Below, one piece after another: positions 46,460-58,935 of a stretch of 64,000 bases of DNA. The position numbers and the translations under genes were made by a program. Under the pieces are notes generated by a model. It saw only the letters and a program-made list of their open reading frames with translations. It ran no database searches and had not been told where the DNA came from. Every line of letters begins with the position of its first letter. Position 1 is the first letter of the stretch. Source of the stretch: Mixophyes australis (taxonomy: Eukaryota > Chordata > Amphibia > Anura > Limnodynastidae); NCBI GenBank assembly GCA_036250195.1, contig JAVHZZ010000009.1:41693824-41757823 (forward strand), given 5' to 3'.

Positions 46460-47950
46460 TATTTTGCATACAAAACAAATTGTCGTAAGTGCATATGACG
46501 TGCATGGCGTAAACTGAACATATATCTTGCAACTTTGCAAAGCCCAAAAAAAATGGGTTTTTAGTGAACACAATTTCCGGCTGTGATTTGGAGGCACATT
46601 TGCAACCAACTCCACCACAATATCCCTTCACTCTTATCATTAAGGTAAAATATAAATGAAGATAAACTGTGCAGTATTTCAGGAGAAGGTGAAATAAAAT
46701 GGGGTGGGTCCTAGAGTGGAATAATTTTTGATTTAGTGACCTTTCTACATTGGAGTTTAAGTCCATATTGATTTTATTGGGGTATTTTCAAAGACCAGGA
46801 ATTGAGCGTTCATCTTGAAATGTACTTGTTTGCAAATTAGGTGTATTTGCATAAAAGTGACACTTTCACACTTTCCTCTATGCACATTTCTATTTGAGCT
46901 CAAAATCCCACAGGTGTAGGCTCTGAAAACCAAATTGTTTAGCACTTTTGGATATGGCCCAAAGAGCATTCTGTTGTTATTAAATAGTTAATTATTTTTT
47001 AATGGTTATTGAGAGCCAAAAGGATATAAATGGTCTGTAAAGGTGCAGGGGTTTGTCTTTTATAATATTGGAATTTTAACATTGGACATCATGAACAATT
47101 ACTCTTGCAACATATGTTAATTAGTGTTCTAGTAAGGGCAAAATGAAAACATAACTCTGCAGCTAGGAATTACACAGTCACAATCAAGATGGCTAACCAT
47201 GAAAGCATAACTCCACCTCAAACTAAAAATTTAGTTTAGGATGGAGTTCATTAAGATATGAAAAAATGTTAAGTTATACTTACCTATGGTCTGGTGATCT
47301 TCTGATCTAGCTAATGCCATTAAGGCTTCAACAGTCAGGTCCTGTTTTCTTCTCTTCTACTAAGAGGATCTTTTTCAACAAGTCTGAGGAGATAAAATTG
47401 ACATTTCTCCCTCCATGATCTTCTAATTACCTTAAATGTGAAGTTCATAGACCAAGGGCATCAACATCACCTGTGGCTATTTAAATCATGAAAGTTAAAG
47501 TAGAAGAAATGCGTACAGTTCTGAGCCATTGGATCCCTCAAGAAACCTACTGGTCCAAGGTAACGCAACCACCAAAAGTAAGTATCTTATGGGCTTATGC
47601 ATCTAGGCACTGAAAAATAATACCTGTTGAAAACGTAGACAACTTTGCCCTTGTTTTTAACAGAGCTGTCAGTGTGTTCTCAAAGCCTCCTTAAAGCATA
47701 GTATATTATAATTAATGTGTGCTCCCTTAGAGCTCCATTGCATATTACCTTATGTTCATTGAAACAAAACAGATGCTTGTCAGAATGAGTGTGTGTACAG
47801 GTCCATTCACTTACAATAGTTTGTTTGGTCAATCAGCATTAAAGTGCATTATTTATCACTTGTTTTCACGTAAATTTGAACATAGAAATAAAACAGCATG
47901 CACTAGTATTTTGTAGTGAGACCAGTGGTTAAAGTGGAGATTTAGAAGTG
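46460..47950. other. No gene recognised
   Basis: Minus-strand frames of 126-139 codons reach into this region from the MITE but lack recognisable motifs and a coding signature. Confidence 0.5.
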
Positions 47951-48589
47951 GCATTATGGAAATAGTAAGCTAAAGGAATTTAACAGTTTTACAAAGAAGG
48001 CAGTAGGTGGAGTGACGGTAAGGCATACCCCCATATACCAGCCCACTTCCACCACTGAGCAAGATGTTATTTGAAACTATGTACTGTCCTATTTGCCTTG
48101 GTAAAGGTTCTTGGCCTGATGCAGAGTTGTCCTCAAAATGGGCGTAATTTATGCTTAAAAAAGCTGAATGTAGAAATAACACATTTACCCTTGTATGCTG
48201 TGCTGTATGCATCTAAATATCAGTGCAGGTCGAACCAGTAGCATATGCACCCTGTTTACGCCAAGCATTCATCCAAGATACTTTTATCCCATGTTTTATG
48301 TGCAACAAACGCGTTTACTATCAGGTATCAATTAAGGATGAGCGGGCTCGGATTCCGCTAATCCGAGCCCACCCGAACAGTGCGGATCCGACGGGATCCG
48401 AGCACTGTTTGGGTATTTCCGGCACCCAAAAAAAATGAAACTGACGCTCTGACGTCCAAGTCTCGCGTTGGATCTCGCAAGACTCGGATTGCATAATTTC
48501 CCCACTAGCGTCCGGCATTTTCAGTTTAAAAGTGTTTAAAAAAATATTCAAAAATAATTTAAAAAGTATAAAAAAATTCTAGAGCAATA

Positions 48590-49245
48590 TATTATTGCAG
48601 TCCTGAAATATTAGTACTGCAATACCTACATTCACTGTTTCTGCAGTCCAAAAAATAGGAACTGCAATCTATATTACTACGTTCACTGTTTCAGCAGTCC
48701 AAAAAATAGGAACTGCAATCTATATTTCTACGTTCACTGTTTAAGCAGTCCAAAAAATAGGAACTGCAATCTATATTACATTTACTATGTTCATTCTTTA
48801 AGCAGTTCCAGAGAATAGGTACTGCAATCCATATTACATTTAATACGTTCAATTTTTAAGCAGTGCAAGAGAATAGGTACTGCAATCTATATTACATTTA
48901 CTATGTTCATTCTTTAAGCAGTTCCAGAGAATAGGTACTGCAATCTATATTACATTTACTATGTTCATTCTTTAAGCAGTTCCAGAGAAAAGGTACTGCA
49001 ATCTATATTACATTTAATATGTTCAATTTTTAAGCAGTGCAAGAGAATAGGTACTGCAATCTATATTACATTTACTACGTTCATTCTTTAAGCAGTTCCA
49101 GAGAATAGGTACTGCAATCTATATTACATTTAATACGTTCAATTTTTAAGCAGTGCAAGAGAATAGGTACTGCAATCTATATTACATTTACTACGTTCAT
49201 TCTTTAAGCACTTCCAGAGAATAGGTACTGCAATCTATATTACAA
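48590..49245 (+). repeat. Minisatellite, ~60-bp unit, about 11 copies
   Basis: The unit reads ATAGGTACTGCAATCTATAT, TACATTTACTATGTTCATTC, TTTAAGCAGTTCCAGAGA. The first units (AGTCCAAAAAATAGGAACTG) are shorter and diverged. The array stops directly at the transposase frame. Confidence 0.95.
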
Positions 49246-49246
49246 G

Positions 49247-50086
49247 AGAAAGTGAGGGAGGAGCTGGTGAACCATTGCGATTCCACCAAGCATGTAGCTC
49301 TTGTGGATGAAGCCCTTTGTACGCTTTGCCAGGATCCGAGGGTGGTCACTCTTTTAAAGTCAGAGGAATACATTCTGGCCACTGTGCTCGATCCTCGGTT
49401 TAAAGCGTATGTTGTGTCGCTGTTTCCGGCGGACACAAGTCTACAGTGGTGCAAAGACCTGCTGGTCAGGAAATTGTCCTCTGAAGAGGACCGTGACATG
49501 CCACCAGCTCCTCCATCAGTTTTTTTCCACACCTGTGGCTGCGAGGAAAAAGCTCAGTTTTCCTCAAAGACCCCCTGGCGGGGATGCTGAGAACATCTGG
49601 TCTGGACTGAAGGACCTGCCAACCATTGCAGACATGTCTACTCTCGCTGCATTTGATGCTGTCACAGTTGAAAAAATGGTGGAGGATTACTTTGCTGACA
49701 CAATCAAAATAGACATGTCAGACAGTCCATATTGTTACTGGCAGGAAAAAAAGGCAGTTTGGAAGCCCCTGTACAAACTGGCTCTATTTTACCTGAGTTG
49801 TCCCCCCTCCAGTGTGTACTCGGAAAGATTTTTTAGTGCAGCGGGGAACCTGGTCAGTGAGCGGCGAAGGAGGTTGCTTCCTCAGAACGTTGAAAAAATG
49901 ATGTTCATAAAAATTAATTATCAATTCCTCAATGAAGTACAGCACTGCCCTCCAGATAATACAGAGGGACCTGTGGTTGTGGAGTCCAACGGAGATGAAT
50001 TGATAATGTGTGAGGATGAGGAAGTACACACTGAAGGGGGCCAGGAATCAGAGGATGAGGATGAGGACGACATCTTGCCTCAGTAG
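49247..50086 (+). pseudogene. hAT transposase, C-terminal half
   Basis: The first frame (49252-49590) has ILATVLDPRFKAYVVSLFP, where LDPRFK is a classic hAT motif. A shift at a T run near 49519 moves the frame to 49409-50086. That frame carries the hATC dimerisation domain (WKPLYKLALFYLSCPPSS, VYSERFFSAAGNLVSERR, RLLPQNVEKMMFIK) and an acidic tail ending DEDDILPQ. It covers roughly the last 270 residues of a normally 600-700-residue protein. The N-terminal BED finger and the first catalytic residues are absent, replaced by the minisatellite. With one frameshift it is fairly well preserved. Confidence 0.9.
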
Positions 50087-50905
50087 AGCCAGTTTAGTTT
50101 GTACAGGGAGAGATGAATAGCTTTTTTTGTGTGGGGGCCCAAACAAACCAATCATTTCAGCCACAGTAGTTTGGTAGGCCCTGTCGCTGAAATGATTGGT
50201 TTGTTAAAGTGTGCATGTCCTATTTCAGCAACATCAGGGTGGGTGGGAGGGCGCAAGGACAATTCCATCTTGCAACTCTTTTTTTGGCATTATGTGCTCT
50301 TTGGGGCCTAGTTCTATCTCCATCAGAGATATTCCTGCAGGCCATGTCACCGGCACAGCTATGTTGGTGTTAGACGTGCGCTGCATACTCTGTCTGATTT
50401 AGCAGAAGCTAGGCATTGCCCTTGATAAGCAAATAGGCTTTCCGTGATATTATATTGTCAGGGATTAGGCTAAACAGAGTGTCATGGTATTGAGATCCCT
50501 ACCTTACCTACACACAGCGTATACAGCGCTGCAATTTGTTCTATCATATTAATGTTTAGATAGGGTCTCTCCATTTTAACACACTCCGCTTGCTCACATC
50601 ACCCAGTGAAGCAAGCGCTATATAAGTGCCAACTTTTAGACACGTTAGGCAGCGTCTTTAATGAGAATACAGTCTCTATATAATTGTGAGTGCTTTAAGA
50701 TCTTACATGACCTTTAATCAGGCCACTTTAATCGCTGCTCTATTACAGATCTCTGTCCAGTGATCATCATGCATATTTTTGCAGAACCAAGTTAAATATA
50801 TAAACAGGGTCTCCTAGAATACATACTATTTTATTTAAAGGAGTTTTAAGGGGCATTCCACTCTAATAGAGAGACTCATCATTTCTGAATAAACAAAATT
50901 ATATA

Positions 50906-51215
50906 ATTCTTGTTAAGTTCCAAAAAAGAGGAACTGCCATTTCTATTACTACGTTCTTTGTTTTTGTAGTTCCAAAAAGGAGTAACTGCCGATTCTATTA
51001 ATACTTTCTTTCTTTCAGTAGTTCCTAAAAATAGTAACTTCCATTTATATTACTACGTTCTTTCTTTCTGTAATTCCAAAAAAGTGTAACTGCCATTTTT
51101 ATTACTACGTTCTTTCTTTCTGTAGTTCAAAAAAATAGTAACTTCCATTTATATTACTACGTTAATTGTTTGTGCAGTCCCAAAAAAGAGGAACTGCAGT
51201 CTTAACATCTATGTT
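50906..51215 (+). repeat. Minisatellite, ~60-bp unit, about 5 copies
   Basis: Units such as GTTCCAAAAAAGAGGAACTG, CCATTTCTATTACTACGTTC, TTTCTTTCTGTAGTTCC are relatives of the 48590-49245 units, but lie on the other side of the transposase fragment. Confidence 0.9.
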
Positions 51216-51284
51216 GGTTTTAGACATCCATCCGGCGTCCGCCATCTGTGCAGTGGAATTCAGACCTGTTGAGGGTGATATATT

Positions 51285-51318
51285 GTGGCCCCGGTACCAA
51301 ATTGGGTACCGGGGCCAC
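51285..51318. repeat. Perfect 14-bp-arm hairpin, copy 1
   Basis: GTGGCCCCGGTACC, loop AAATTG, GGTACCGGGGCCAC. It lies inside a ~100-bp direct repeat (CAGTGGAATTCAGACC ... CACTCCACTACGCAGTCCAG). Confidence 0.92.
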
Positions 51319-51504
51319 TCCACTACGCAGTCCAGATAGATGCGTATCAGATATTAAACTACATTCAGTGTTGGGGGCAAATCCAAAAATAATTAAAATG
51401 CACTGTCATGATCGAAAACAAGAGGTATTGACATGCTAGAACTCCACCCTCTATATGCTGCAGCCATATGTGCAGTGGAATTGAGACCAGTTGGAGGAGG
51501 TATT

Positions 51505-51538
51505 GTGGCCCCGGTACCAAATTGGGTACCGGGACCAC
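51505..51538. repeat. Hairpin, copy 2
   Basis: Identical to copy 1 except for one base in the right arm (GGGACCAC), within the second direct repeat (CAGTGGAATTGAGACC ... CACTCCACTAAGCAGTCCAG). Confidence 0.92.
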
Positions 51539-51879
51539 TCCACTAAGCAGTCCAGAAAGCTACCGCGGTGCAACGTTTTGGACTAAAAACAATATTGTGA
51601 GGTGTGAGGTGTTCAGAATAGATTGGAAATGTGTGGAAATGATTGTTATTGAATGTTATTGAGGTTAATAATAGCGTAGGAGTGTAAAAAAAAACAAAAT
51701 AATGTATTTTAGCGCTTTTTATGCTTTTTTAAAAATAAATCAGAACCCAAAACCCTAAATCAGAACCAAAACCTTTCGTCAGGTGTTTTGGCAAAACAAA
51801 TCAGAACCCAAAACCTCAAGCTAATCAGAACCCAAAACACTAAAAGTGCCCGGTGCACACCCCTAGTATCAATAAAGCT

Positions 51880-54800
51880 TAAATAGCCTCTCCATTGTAG
51901 GAGAAGCAACAAAGATAATGTTTTGGTTAAACATGCACTAAAAGCTTAATATAGAGTGAAAAAGAAAGCACCAATCTACATCAGCTGAGCACAAACAGTC
52001 AATCACAAATGGTTTTCTAGTACCGGAAACTGTCACCGTCATTACAATTTGCTATGTGCACATCTCCGTGACCAGCCGAAATAATATGGCTTTCTCAGGT
52101 GTACATGAATCTTTTTCCTAGTCTGCCTCTGTCTGCAATTGCGCAAACACGTCCTTGCTGTACTCGGACAATGTAAGAATACCCACACCTATCCAGAGAG
52201 CAGCTGGTGTAAATGGCAGAATCATGCAAATCTGCATGATCACACATGTGTGTTCACACTTTCTGGGCATGTGATTTCACAGAAGATATGCTACACCATC
52301 TGACATAATGCTTACTCTGCATCTGTGCTCACTCACATGAGGTATGAACACAAAAATTAAGATGTGGCATCAATTGATGTGTTTTTTTCTCATGTGGCAC
52401 GACAAAGGGTAGAAGGGAGGTGAAAACACAACACAGACTGGTAAAGTGGAAGCAGGGCAGAGCCAGAAACATCTCTTTAATAGAATACAATACAAATAAA
52501 CAGTGATTAAGTCCCTACAAAATCACTAAATCTAAGCATATACAATTTATTACATGAGTCTATAATCTGTGCAATTCATCTGTAAAATTAGTCTATGAAA
52601 TTAGTGTATTTCTCGGTATAATAAGAGGGAGATATCATGGTTTCCCTGCCAAACCCAAGGCAGTCTTAATCAGCAAAACAATATGAACATTCTCTAAATG
52701 CCTGCTTGTGGTTTAACTGCCTTTATAAAATCATTATTTTACCTTGATTAGTTTAGTATGATTACTAAATACTTTTTTACATGTTATATTTTATTAAATA
52801 TGTTATGCATTTCCATTGATCTATATGTGTAAGCTCATTTGACCAAGGCCCTTATTGCTTTCGCATTCATGTTATTATCTATAAACTCTTTGCAAAATTA
52901 TTTGTCTCATCTTACAATGGTGTTGCTCTAATGTAAATGATGATCATTTTATGAGTTGTTTAATAAAGTGTTCAAACATTATCAGCAGTTAATGCACTAC
53001 AGCTCTGAAAAATAAGCAAAATATAGCAATAAATACTACTAATACTAAAATAAACTCACATTCCTTGCCAGCATTCAGCACCTGTTTACTGTTTTTTCTT
53101 TTATACCATAATTTACAAACAGTTTGTTAATGCCTATTCTGAATATCATTCCATAGAATTACATCTAGATGTCAGGGGAGATCTTTGGACCCTGTCACAC
53201 ACATCCACTCTTCTGATTAGAATTGCTGGCTACTCTGGCAGTGAGGGGATGAAATGGGGTTAACTCACAAATAAGGCTCCTCATGATCTATTCACTGAGG
53301 AGTTGACTGGGCCAAAAATGTAACTAGAATATGGGGAGTGAAAGGCCAGCAAAGCATAGGCTTGGACAGCTGTGTATTGGCGGGAGAGTAGTGTCATTTG
53401 GGGTGGAGGGAAGCTTCCCTTCACTTAGCGCTTCTTGCAGAGAATAACCAATCACTTATAGTGTACCCTTTCTGGACCCCAAAGATTATGAAGCATCCCA
53501 GAGGCACTTTGGCTAGAAAATTTAGAGAGAGAAAGAAAAAGAAAACATACTGTCCCAAGTGTGTTGGAGCTTCACTCTTAATTCAGAGCATATTTCAGTC
53601 TTGCATAAGAGTGAAAATACAAGAAAATCTGCACTGAACAAAATAAGTCCATGATCCACAGAAAAGAGGATTTTTAACATTTGGATATAAACAGGATGTC
53701 AAATCTGTACAACACAACCCTGCCTTACCTCTCTAGCACTCCTTCCTTTATATAAATTCTGTCATCAAAAAATGTTGAGGGTTCAAATATGTGTTTTTAC
53801 GTAAGTACCAGATTTTTTTCAGGTCCAATTGTTTTTATTATAACATAAAACAGTAACACTTTTGATTGTGAGAAAACTCATATAACTAGGATGTTTTGGC
53901 AACTTTTTCTTGTTTGTAAGATCAGGTATGATGTCACAGCAAGTACTGTAGAAGGTCAGAGAAGGTCAACAACTATTAGAAATCCAGATTTTGACTGTTT
54001 TCTTAAATCAACCAACCAGTTTTCACGATTGCTTTTTACTATTCTATCTGTGTAGCTTAGATCAATCCTTTATAAATCCAGTTTTCAAGCCCATCTAACA
54101 TTTCAGGTTTTGAGGAAGTCCAAGCCTGTGCTCAGGTGGTTAAATCAAAATGATTGAGGTACTAATAAAATCACCTTTATTCAAGCATGAGTATCCTTAA
54201 TAATAGAACTGTAAGGAGTACTTGAGGACTGGAGTTGAGAAACACTGAGTTAGATAATGCTTCTCTTATGTTATAGTCATGATATGCATTTGATTTAATA
54301 ATGTATCCACAGCATTGAATGTATCTGAGAGATGTAAGTTATAGCAGAGGTGCATAACCTGTGGTTAAGGACCCTACTTTGGGTACCAATATTGCTTTTT
54401 GAGGTCCCTGATTGACATATATACACTATGTTTTTGGAGACTGCCTCTTCTGGGGTCACAGAACAATGTACACTGATACCTGTGTCCCAGCTGCATCTCA
54501 GTGATACATAACCAAGGTTGAGCAAGTCTAACGAGCATATTTGCGCACATGCATGCAAACCGGATTCGTTCCTCTTAAATCTCCTTCATGAATTAATATT
54601 TTGGTCCCAATGATTGGTGGGAATGAATCCTAAACTGTGGCTGTCCAAGTGAAATATTGAGATTGAAATGAGTTTGTAATGCCATGCAATAAAATACAGT
54701 TTGGGAGCATTGTATCATTAAAACCCCGACTTTACAATAGTACACATCTTATGATATGGGACCAAGAGTTACAGATAAAAAGTAAAAAATAAAAAGTGTT

Positions 54801-55880
54801 GTTAAATAAGTAAAAAAAGTAAAAAACTAGGTAGAAAAAATATTGAACTTTGAAAAACACTAAAATAATACTGATACCTGTGAATGGACACTAAAATAAT
54901 TTGTAGACCTTACCTTCCAGGTCTGTGCATTGACTTGACAACTGGGTACAATTATTTAAGCTGCTGATGTACAGTGCATGCTCACACATTGGCTTTTTTG
55001 AAGAAAGTAACGTTACAGTACTGTGAAATCTGTTTTAGAACTATAAAGAAGCTGGAAGTGATAATGGGCCAGATATTTAAAATGAAATGTAATATATGGT
55101 ATCAACAATTATCATGCAGTGAGTGCTTAATGTAAAGAAGATTAAGAACTTCTGTAGATGGAAAATAACTTAGTGGAATCTTGTAGTGAGGGATTTATTC
55201 ACAGGTCCAGATGTAATTTTAGGAGGTAAGACTTTTTTTTACCAGTAGCACATCTATTGGTGTAATAAGAGTTGAAGTTGCTACAAGGGTCCAGCAGCTG
55301 GTGAGCTCTGTCAAGGCCCTTCGGCTGTCAGGTCCCATATAGCTGCCGCCCTTGCAACTCTGGAACCCTGTTCTCCTCCCCTGTAGTGTCCATGATCAGA
55401 AGGCAGCTTAATGAGATCCTTGCTATGTGACCGCTGACACTGCAAGGAGTTTGAAGACACCAAAATTTAATTCTACTAAGAGGGTAAGAGATCTCTAGTG
55501 TTCCTATTCTCTCTGAGAAGGAAGTGGAGGGCAGAATGGCCTTGCAGTTTAGGAAGAGACCATTGAGGCAAGGGAATACTAGAATACTGTCTTGTATTAC
55601 AGGAAAATAGAGTTTCATCGCCCTGTTAAAGCATAATTATTCAGAGGTTAAACCTTCCCATTTGTCAGACCAGCTAGAAAATTATAGACAATGCCATACC
55701 CTGTAATAATGTGATGCCTTTAGATACCTAACTTAGATCCCTGAACACATAACAGTAGCAAAATGACAAAATAATAATCTACCAAATGGGAATCAGAGGT
55801 TTAAAATTGTCCCGGATATAAGGGAAATAACTCAGCAAGTTTCTACATATTTAATTTTTTTTCTGGCCAGAGAAACATTT
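51880..55880. other. No gene recognised
   Basis: AT-rich DNA. A MITE-like block (ATGTGATTTCACAGAAGATA, TGCTACACCATC) near 52260-52330 matches text at 29490 and 61870. No frame above 100 codons and no known motif. Confidence 0.5.
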
Positions 55881-55947
55881 TTGCAAATAAGGCTTTGGGG
55901 GGCCCGGGCACTTAAGATAGGGGGGCCCCTAAGATCTAAAATTAAGG

Positions 55948-56310
55948 CAGTGGTTCCCAAACTTTTGCAGTTTGCGGCACTCTTAGAGTCTCGATAATTT
56001 TTTCAAGGTACCCCTCCAAAATAATTACCAAGCAGTGCCGTTTTATAAGTAGTTGGGTAAAAATAACGTAATAAGTATTTAGGTCAGAACGGAAATACTT
56101 AGTAAGATGTTTGCAAAAATAATACACATAAATCCAAGGGAAAATAATATTTTTATATTTTTTTTCTAATATATTTCTCTCAAATAATAATTTACAGCTA
56201 ACTCACTCTGTGCCCCTGCATCATCTCCACACACTCTGTGCCCCCCTGCATCATCTCCACACACTCTGTGCCCCTCTGCATCCACACTCTCTGTGCCCCT
56301 CTGCATCCAC
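55948..56310 (-). mobile_element. hAT MITE, CAGTGGTTCCCAAA family, truncated
   Basis: CAGTGGTTCCCAAACTTTTG followed by CAGTTTGCGGCAC matches the minus strand of 32537-32836, including AATAAGTATTTAGGTCA. The far end is replaced by repeats of CTCTGTGCCCCTCTGCATC (56205-56310). Confidence 0.75.
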
Positions 56311-56456
56311 CATATGTATGTATGTATGTATGCATGTATGATCATGCAGGACCCTCTATTTTATTAATTATTATTAAAGTAATTACCAAAGTCTGCCACT
56401 TATATTAAAGCTTTAATTAGACTACATAAATATGTTTATATAAATAAATAAATATA

Positions 56457-56460
<4 letters not shown>

Positions 56461-56496
<36 letters not shown>
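56461..56496. repeat. (TA)n microsatellite
   Basis: About 17 TA units immediately left of the Tc1 element. Confidence 0.97.
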
Positions 56497-56501
<5 letters not shown>

Positions 56502-56503
<2 letters not shown>

Positions 56504-58107
56504 GTCAAGTCCATAAATATTGGGACATTGACACAATTCTCATATTTTGGGCTCTATACACCACCACAATGGATTTGAAATAAAACTAACAAGATGTGCT
56601 TTAACTGCAGGCTTTCAAATTTAATTTGAGGGTATTTACATCAAATCAGGGGAACAGTATAGGAAGTACAACGGTTTCTATATGTGCCTCCCACTTTTTA
56701 AAGGACCAAAAGTAATGGGGCAAACTAAACAATCCTACATCAAACTTTCACTTTTTAATACTTTGTTGCAAATCCTTTGCAGTCAATTACAGCCTGAAGT
56801 CTGGAACGCATAGACATCACCAGACGCTGGGTTTCATCCCTGGTGATGCTCTGCCAGGCCTCTACTGCAAATGTCTTCAGTTCCTGCTTGTTCTTGGGAC
56901 ATTTTCCCTTCAGTTTTGTCTTCATCAAGTGAAATGCATGCTCAATCGGATTCAGGTCAGGTGATTGACTTGGCCATTGCATAACGTTCCACTTGTTAGC
57001 CTTAAAAAACTCTTTGGTTGCTTTTGCAGTATGCTTCGGGTCATTGTCCATCTGCACTGTGAAGCGCCGTCCAATGAGTTCTGAAGCATTTGACTGAATA
57101 TGAGCAGATAATATTGCCCGAAACACTTCAGAATTCATCCTGCCTATTTTGTCAGCAGTCACATCATCAATAAATACAAGGGAACCAGTTCCATTGGCAT
57201 CCATACATGCCCACGCCATGACACTACCACCACCATGCTTCACTGATGAGGTGGTATGTTTTGGATCATGAGCAGTTCCTTTCCTTCTCCATACTCTTCT
57301 CTTCCCATCACTCTGGTACAATTTGATCCTTGTCTCATCTGTCCATTTTTTAGATGTTGTTTGCCAAACTCTAATCTGGTCTTCCTGTTTTGTGGCTCAC
57401 AAATGGTTTAAATCTTGTGGTGAAACCTCTATATTCACTCTTGTGAAATCTTCTCTTGATTGTTGACACATATACACCTACCTCCTGGAGAGTGTTCTTG
57501 ATTTGGCCAACTGTTGTGAAGGGGTTTTTCTTCACCAGGGAAAAAATTCTTCTGTCATCCACCACAGTTGTTTTCCGTGGTCTTCTGGGTCTTTTGGTGT
57601 TGCTGAGCTCTCCGGTGTGTTCTTTCTTTTCAAGAATGTTCCAAACAGTTGATTTGGCCACACCTAATGTTTTTGCTATCTCTCTGATGGGTTTGTTTTG
57701 ATTTTTCAGCCTAATGATGGCTTGCTTCATTGATAGTGACAGCTCTTTTGATCTCGTATTGAGAGTCGACAGCAACAGATTCCAAATGCAAATGTCACAC
57801 CTAGAATCAACTCCAGATGTTTTACCTGCTTAATTGATGATGAAATAACGAGGGAATAGCCCACACATGTCCATAAAATAGCTTTTGAGTCAATTGTCCC
57901 ATTACTTTGGGTCCCTTAAAAAGTGGGAGGCACATATAGAAACCGTTGTAATTCCTACACCTTTCACCTGATTTGGATGTAAATACCCTCAAATTAAAGC
58001 TGAAAGTCTGCAGTTATTTTTAGTTTCATTTTAAATCCATTGTGGTGGTGTTTAGAGCCCAAAATATGAGAATTGTGTCGATGTCCCAATATTTATGGAC
58101 TTGACTG
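56502..58107 (-). mobile_element. Tc1-like element C (1,606 bp), second family
   Basis: The ends CAGTCAAGTCCATAAATATT and their complement begin inverted repeats that stay nearly matched for about 80 bp. TA follows the right end (58108-58109); the left flank reads CA, a probable mutated TA. It is a different family from copies A and B and better preserved. Confidence 0.93.
56755..57775 (-). pseudogene. Tc1-like transposase, nearly complete
   Basis: The first frame (57775-57371) has two helix-turn-helix regions (LSMKQAIIRLKNQNKPIREI, LGVAKSTVWNIL, then PRRPRKTTVVDDR and a second HTH). The second frame (to 56755) has RRVWRRKGTAHD, KHGGGSVMAWACM, QMDNDPKHTAKATKEF with the second catalytic Asp, SPDLNPIEHAF with the Glu, and ends DCKGFATKY. 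Between them KQHLKK meets WTDET, which holds the first catalytic Asp. So the D, D, E set is present, but about ten residues seem missing before WTDET and the frame shifts twice (after HKTGRPD and at an A run). Length about 325 residues. Confidence 0.92.
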
Positions 58108-58265
58108 TATTTATTACTATTTTATTTATTAAGTGGATAGCTTCAGTAATTACTTTACTAATGATTAATGAAATAGAATCTGCCACTCTGGCATTGGCAT
58201 TAGCAGTCTAATAATAATGTTCAATGTATATTTATTGAAACATAACTGATCAAATAAATAATCAT

Positions 58266-58418
58266 ATGTATATACATATTTAAGAAGACCCTTCACAGCA
58301 TGATTATTACTTGACTGCTTGATTAAATATATCAAATTTAGCCACCTATGGCAGTATTTAATCAATCAGTCAAGTAATAATCATGCTGTGAAGGGTCTTC
58401 TTAAATATGTATATACAT
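58266..58418. repeat. Foldback with 65-bp nearly perfect arms
   Basis: Arm 58266-58330 (ATGTATATACATATTTAAGA, AGACCCTTCACAGCATGATT ...) and arm 58354-58418 are reverse complements with about two mismatches. A shorter third direct copy of the arm start lies at 58429-58472. Confidence 0.93.
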
Positions 58419-58511
58419 AAAATGAATAATCATATGTATATACATATTTAAGAAGACCCTTCATAATGAAGGGTGTTCTAGATATATTTATCTATCTATC
58501 TATATATATCT

Positions 58512-58514
<3 letters not shown>

Positions 58515-58577
<63 letters not shown>
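58515..58577. repeat. (TA)n(GA)n microsatellite
   Basis: TA units pass directly into GA units. Confidence 0.97.
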
Positions 58578-58580
<3 letters not shown>

Positions 58581-58724
58581 GCGACTCGCCTACTCTCTTC
58601 ATGCAGAGGAGGAGCTGCTGTGACTCCACATGCGCAGCAGCTCCATTTTGGCCATTGTAGATAGTACAGCAGCCGCGGTACTTCCTCCCATCCTCTTAGA
58701 CTAAGATTCAGACAATCCCAGGCA

Positions 58725-58935
58725 CTAGACCTCAGGAAGACCCAGGCATTAGGGCTAAAACAGTCTCAGGCACTAGACTGCTGACATTCCCAGGCCTTAG
58801 GCCTCAGAAAGACCCATGCACCAGGCCTCAGCCAACCACAGACACTATGCTCAGCCAGACCCAGGCCCTAGGCCTTTGTCAGCCACAACCTGTAGGCTTC
58901 AGCCAGTCCCAGGCCCTAAGCCTCAGTCAGACCCC
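58725..58935. repeat. Minisatellite, ~30-bp unit
   Basis: Imperfect copies of CCCAGGCACTAGACCTCAG and CAGCCAGACCCAGGCCCTAG, about seven. The 82-codon frame over it is a repeat shadow. Confidence 0.8.

Larger units (their letters stand above)
48333..51865 (+). mobile_element. hAT element copy 2 with perfect TSD (3,533 bp)
   Basis: It starts TAAGGATGAGCGGGCTCGG and ends GGTGCACACCCCTA, with a perfect 8-bp TSD GTATCAAT (48325-48332 and 51866-51873). The left subterminal region has palindromic GGATCCGA / TCGGATTCCG text as in copy 1. Contents: a minisatellite, a C-terminal transposase fragment, a second minisatellite of related units, and two identical hairpins. It lacks the BED finger and most of the catalytic core, so it is non-autonomous. 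Confidence 0.92.

Noticed and set aside
46199..46766. Overlapping 139- and 126-codon minus frames
   Set aside because: They overlap a MITE, mix composition, and have no recognisable motif.
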